Origin: Desulfobulbaceae bacterium
GTDB taxonomy: Bacteria > Desulfobacterota > Desulfobulbia > Desulfobulbales > Desulfocapsaceae
Direction: 5' to 3'
Length of the DNA: 64,000 bases
Assembly: GCA_011390165.1 (NCBI GenBank)
Contig: JAABSV010000018.1
Location: forward strand, 1 to 64,000
Made by a program: the position numbers and the translations under genes. Shown piece after piece: positions 62,010-64,000 of the stretch (position 1 is its first letter; each line of letters opens with the position of its first letter). The notes below the pieces were generated by a model. That model ran no database searches. It saw only the letters and a list, made by a program, of their open reading frames with translations, and was not told the origin of the DNA.

Positions 62010-63038
62010 CTACTCTTTCCACTCGGGGGGGATGGCGACGGCATCGCTGCCATGCTTTTTCACCACCCGGGCCAGTGTTCTGACAACTTCTTCAGCCTGT
62101 TTGGGATCCTTCTGGGCGGCAACCCAGTCCCTGGTTACTTGCTGGAAGGAAGCAAACCACTCTTCCTGTTCGGCCGGGTTCAGGTCGTGCAACTGCACTC
62201 CCTTTTCCTTCAATTCGACGATCATCTCCGCGTAGGATTTGTGGTCGAGACCACCGGTATGGGCAAAGGGGTTGTTGGCGACTTTGGTGATGATTTCCTG
62301 TGAGCCGGCATCCAGTTTGTCCCACTTGCTCTTATTCATGGCTACCCCTTCGGTGACACAACCAAAGGTGGCTACCACCCCGTACTTGGCCACTTCATAC
62401 AGTTTAAAGGAGAGAACCAGTGGCGGGCAGGTCACCACGCCGTCGATGGCACCGGTATCAAGGGAGGTGTAGACATCGCCCAGCGGCATGAATACCGGTT
62501 CGGCACCGAGATTCTTGATGTACTGGGTCTGCAGCCCACCAGGAGTGCGGATCTTTAATCCCTTCACATCGTTAAGGGATTGCACCGGCTTTTTGGTCCA
62601 TAGAAAGGACTGGATGCAGCCGTTCAGTTCGAGCATATGGACATCCTCGAACTCATGTTTCAGGGCCAGTTCGAACATCTCGTTGCCGATGGCGACAGCC
62701 TTGTCCTTACCATCGATCCACATCGCCGAGGAGAGTATCTCGGAGAGGGGGAATTTCCCGGGGGTCCAGGTGGCGGTGAAGTAGCCCATGTCGCTCATTC
62801 CGTTCTTGACGATGTCATAATGGGCAGGTCCTTTGCCAAGGGCACCGCCGGCGAACATGGTGTAGTCAAGTTTCCCGTCGCTCTCCTTTTTGATCGACTC
62901 CATCATCGGTATCCAGACGGTCTGCACTTCCCGGCCTACGGCGGCGTGCCAGGTACTGAATTTGAGGTTTTCGGCAACGCTGAAGGTACTGCCGAGCAGC
63001 AGCAGCGACAGGGTGACACCCAAAGCAAATTTTCTCAT
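62010..63038 (-). CDS. dctP: TRAP transporter substrate-binding protein (DctP)
   Basis: A 342-residue periplasmic solute receptor. The signal peptide is about residues 1-22 (MRKFALGVTLSLLLLGSTFS). DctP-family features include the arginine that clamps a substrate carboxylate in LKGLKIRTPGG-like sequence (about 163-172), YTATWTPG-type early loop and VFMPLGDVYTSLDTGAIDGVVTCPP (in part, about 185). AGAGGAG precedes the ATG. The carboxylate-binding Arg fits nicotinate as cargo. First gene of dctPQM, divergent from dml. Confidence 0.94.
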   Translation of the reverse strand: MRKFALGVTLSLLLLGSTFSVAENLKFSTWHAAVGREVQTVWIPMMESIKKESDGKLDYTMFAGGALGKGPAHYDIVKNGMSDMGYFTATWTPGKFPLSEILSSAMWIDGKDKAVAIGNEMFELALKHEFEDVHMLELNGCIQSFLWTKKPVQSLNDVKGLKIRTPGGLQTQYIKNLGAEPVFMPLGDVYTSLDTGAIDGVVTCPPLVLSFKLYEVAKYGVVATFGCVTEGVAMNKSKWDKLDAGSQEIITKVANNPFAHTGGLDHKSYAEMIVELKEKGVQLHDLNPAEQEEWFASFQQVTRDWVAAQKDPKQAEEVVRTLARVVKKHGSDAVAIPPEWKE

Positions 63039-63100
63039 TTTTCTTCTCCTCTGGTTGGTTGACGGCTGTTGACTACACCGGGCGGCATATCCGCCATTTT

Positions 63101-63155
63101 GTATATTGTATACAAAAAGGCGAACAAAATGGTATATTGTATACGGATGTATACC
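63101..63155 (-). promoter_or_regulatory. two putative GntR operator sites at dctP
   Basis: GTATATTGTATAC occurs twice as a direct repeat (63101-63113 and 63132-63144), 31 bases apart, about three helical turns. The first includes the perfect palindrome TTGTATACAA (63106-63115). The second lies inside a larger dyad, GGTATA (63131-63136) to TATACC (63150-63155). They cover the region from the -10 box to just past the likely start of transcription. Confidence 0.65.
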
Positions 63156-63177
63156 GGCCGCCGGGCGGTGGTGTCAA
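63148..63177 (-). promoter_or_regulatory. putative sigma70 promoter of dctPQM
   Basis: On the minus strand TTGACA (63177-63172), an 18-base spacer and TATACA (63153-63148). Transcription would start near 63140, inside the operator repeats, about 100 bases before dctP. Confidence 0.6.
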
Positions 63178-63264
63178 TCTTTTTTGCTATTTCGGTTTGA
63201 AACTGCCGAAAGGAGATGCCATTTGGCCGGTCTTTTGCCCGACTCTTGCATGGCCGATTTTGCC

Positions 63265-63293
63265 TTGACAGGAGAATTAGTCTATTGTAGACA
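63265..63293 (+). promoter_or_regulatory. putative sigma70 promoter of dml
   Basis: TTGACA (63265-63270), a 17-base spacer and TAGACA (63288-63293), the same hexamers as at hgd. Transcription would start near 63300, about 55 bases before dml. Confidence 0.55.
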
Positions 63294-63299
63294 ATAGTC
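63282..63299 (+). promoter_or_regulatory. putative GntR/FCD operator at dml
   Basis: CTATTGT-AG-ACAATAG (63282-63297) has perfectly complementary arms and covers the -10 box. It shares 14 identical bases with the hgd site. Binding there would block RNA polymerase, so the regulator is probably a repressor released by an inducer. Confidence 0.65.
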
Positions 63300-63354
63300 C
63301 ATAGACAGAAAATGGGGATCTCCACTCCAGCCAAGGCATATACTCTATTCAGAC

Positions 63355-64000
63355 ATGAAGACAACAACAATGCTCCGGCAGGCACTGCTTGACCACACCC
63401 TGGTGGTCGCCCCCGGGGCTCATGATGCGCTCACCGCTCGAGTTGTGGAGAGCTGTCAGTTTCCGGCCGTCTACATGACTGGGTATGGCCAGGCTGCCAG
63501 CCACTTGGGCCGACCGGATATCGGTTTGCTGTCGATGACCGAGATGGTCAGCCGGGCCAGGAACATGGCGGCGGTGGTCGAGATCCCGGTAATTGCCGAT
63601 GCCGATACCGGCTTTGGCAACGTGATCAACGTGATCCGCACTGTCCGCGAGTACGAGGCGGCCAATGTAGCGGCAATTCAGTTGGAAGACCAGGTGCTGC
63701 CGAAGAGGTGCGGCCATATGCTCGGCCGCGAGGTGATACCCCGCCAGGAGATGGCCGGGAAGATCAGAGCGGCGGTGGCAACGAGAAACGACCCGGACCT
63801 GATGATCATAGCTCGGACCGATGCCCGGACCCTGCACGGCATCGACGAGGCGATTGACCGGGCCAGGGCCTATGAGGATGCCGGCGCCGATATCATCTTT
63901 GTCGAGTCTCCGGAAAGCATCGACGAAATGCAGCGGATCAACCAGTCCCTGAGCAAACCGACCCTGGCCAACATGGTGGAGGGGGGGAGGACCCCGCTAC
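63355..64000 (+). CDS. dml: 2,3-dimethylmalate lyase (partial, cut by window end)
   Basis: The first 215 codons of an isocitrate lyase/PEP mutase superfamily protein with a TIM-barrel fold. Metal residues are in IADADTGFGN (about 79-88), the mobile active-site loop is KRCGHMLGRE (about 118-127) with the catalytic cysteine in RCGH, and IARTDARTLHG and IIFVESPES follow. Relatives include methylisocitrate lyase and oxaloacetate hydrolases. Next to the nicotinate genes, under a shared operator, it is most likely the enzyme that splits 2,3-dimethylmalate into propionate and pyruvate. The C-terminal part lies beyond base 64000; dmdAB may follow. Confidence 0.85.
   Translation, partial: MKTTTMLRQALLDHTLVVAPGAHDALTARVVESCQFPAVYMTGYGQAASHLGRPDIGLLSMTEMVSRARNMAAVVEIPVIADADTGFGNVINVIRTVREYEAANVAAIQLEDQVLPKRCGHMLGREVIPRQEMAGKIRAAVATRNDPDLMIIARTDARTLHGIDEAIDRARAYEDAGADIIFVESPESIDEMQRINQSLSKPTLANMVEGGRTPL

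Larger units (their letters stand above)
63039..63354. other. divergent control region dctP/dml
   Basis: This 316-base region carries the promoters of dctP and dml and three operator-like palindromes (listed separately). No protein gene is supported. Confidence 0.7.

Noticed and set aside
1-64000. CRISPR array, rRNA genes, prophage or integrase
   Set aside because: No regularly spaced direct repeats, rRNA sequence, capsid or integrase-like frame was seen in the window.
1-64000. Selenoprotein gene with in-frame TGA
   Set aside because: tRNA-Sec made this worth looking for, but no recognised gene here needs to be read through a TGA codon.

Overview
The window looks like part of a chromosome from an anaerobic, Gram-negative, GC-rich bacterium, most likely a member of the Desulfobacterota (for example Desulfobulbales-like). 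The reasons are a selenocysteine tRNA, a rubredoxin-like protein, a short anaerobe-type ThiC, type IV pilus genes with a lipoprotein secretin, a lone glyQ and a TRAP uptake system. The taxonomic placement is an inference from gene content; I could not run a search.

Layout. 0.4-5.3 kb: a minus-strand operon for the osmoprotectant N-acetylglutaminylglutamine amide (asnO, ngs and an M42 peptidase), with a likely sigma70 promoter at its head. 5.6-7.6 kb: a nitroreductase, a decayed IS66 transposase and a truncated PAS gene, which together look like an accessory scar. 7.6-16.3 kb: TPP riboswitch-thiC, a rubredoxin-like protein, an acyltransferase, an acidic-tailed small protein, tRNA-Sec, glyQ, a CoA-binding protein, uvrA and secB. 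16.3-24.1 kb: a minus-strand type IV pilus operon (pilM, pilN, pilO, pilP, an AMIN/secretin-N/TPR protein, a secretin lipoprotein and a further lipoprotein). 24.5-32.1 kb: lepB, pyrC, sfsA, then a glycolytic run gap-rimI-pgk-tpiA-secG and tRNA-Leu. An intergenic inverted-repeat element sits directly behind the gap and pgk stop codons. 32.1-37.3 kb: an SLC13-type carrier and a hybrid histidine kinase, bounded by two nearly identical 31-nt terminator hairpins, the first just behind tRNA-Leu. 37.6-40.7 kb: a trypsin-like protease, a LysE exporter and an ornithine cyclodeaminase-family enzyme.

41.0-64.0 kb is the highlight. It is an almost complete anaerobic nicotinate (niacin) fermentation locus of the Eubacterium barkeri type. 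Seventeen co-directional, tightly packed or overlapping genes run from hgd to mocA. They encode nicotinate dehydrogenase (three subunits), 6-hydroxynicotinate reductase, enamidase, 2-(hydroxymethyl)glutarate dehydrogenase and dehydratase, B12-dependent 2-methyleneglutarate mutase with a MutL-like partner, and methylitaconate isomerase. With them are a GntR/FCD regulator, two conserved proteins of unknown role (DUF1185 and UPF0280) and four maturation genes (yqeB, yqeC, xdhC, mocA) that point to a labile-selenium molybdenum hydroxylase. Convergent to this operon is a TRAP transporter. Divergent from the transporter, and cut by the window end, is 2,3-dimethylmalate lyase.

How the genes work together (inference from the known pathway): the TRAP system imports nicotinate. 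The dehydrogenase hydroxylates it to 6-hydroxynicotinate, the reductase and enamidase open the ring to 2-formylglutarate, and the later enzymes rearrange the carbon skeleton to 2,3-dimethylmalate, which the lyase splits into propionate and pyruvate. Only 2,3-dimethylmalate dehydratase (dmdAB) is missing; it may lie just past base 64000. Three promoters (hgd operon, TRAP operon, dml) carry related TTGT-centre-ACAA palindromes, which suggests one regulon under the GntR protein encoded inside the operon.
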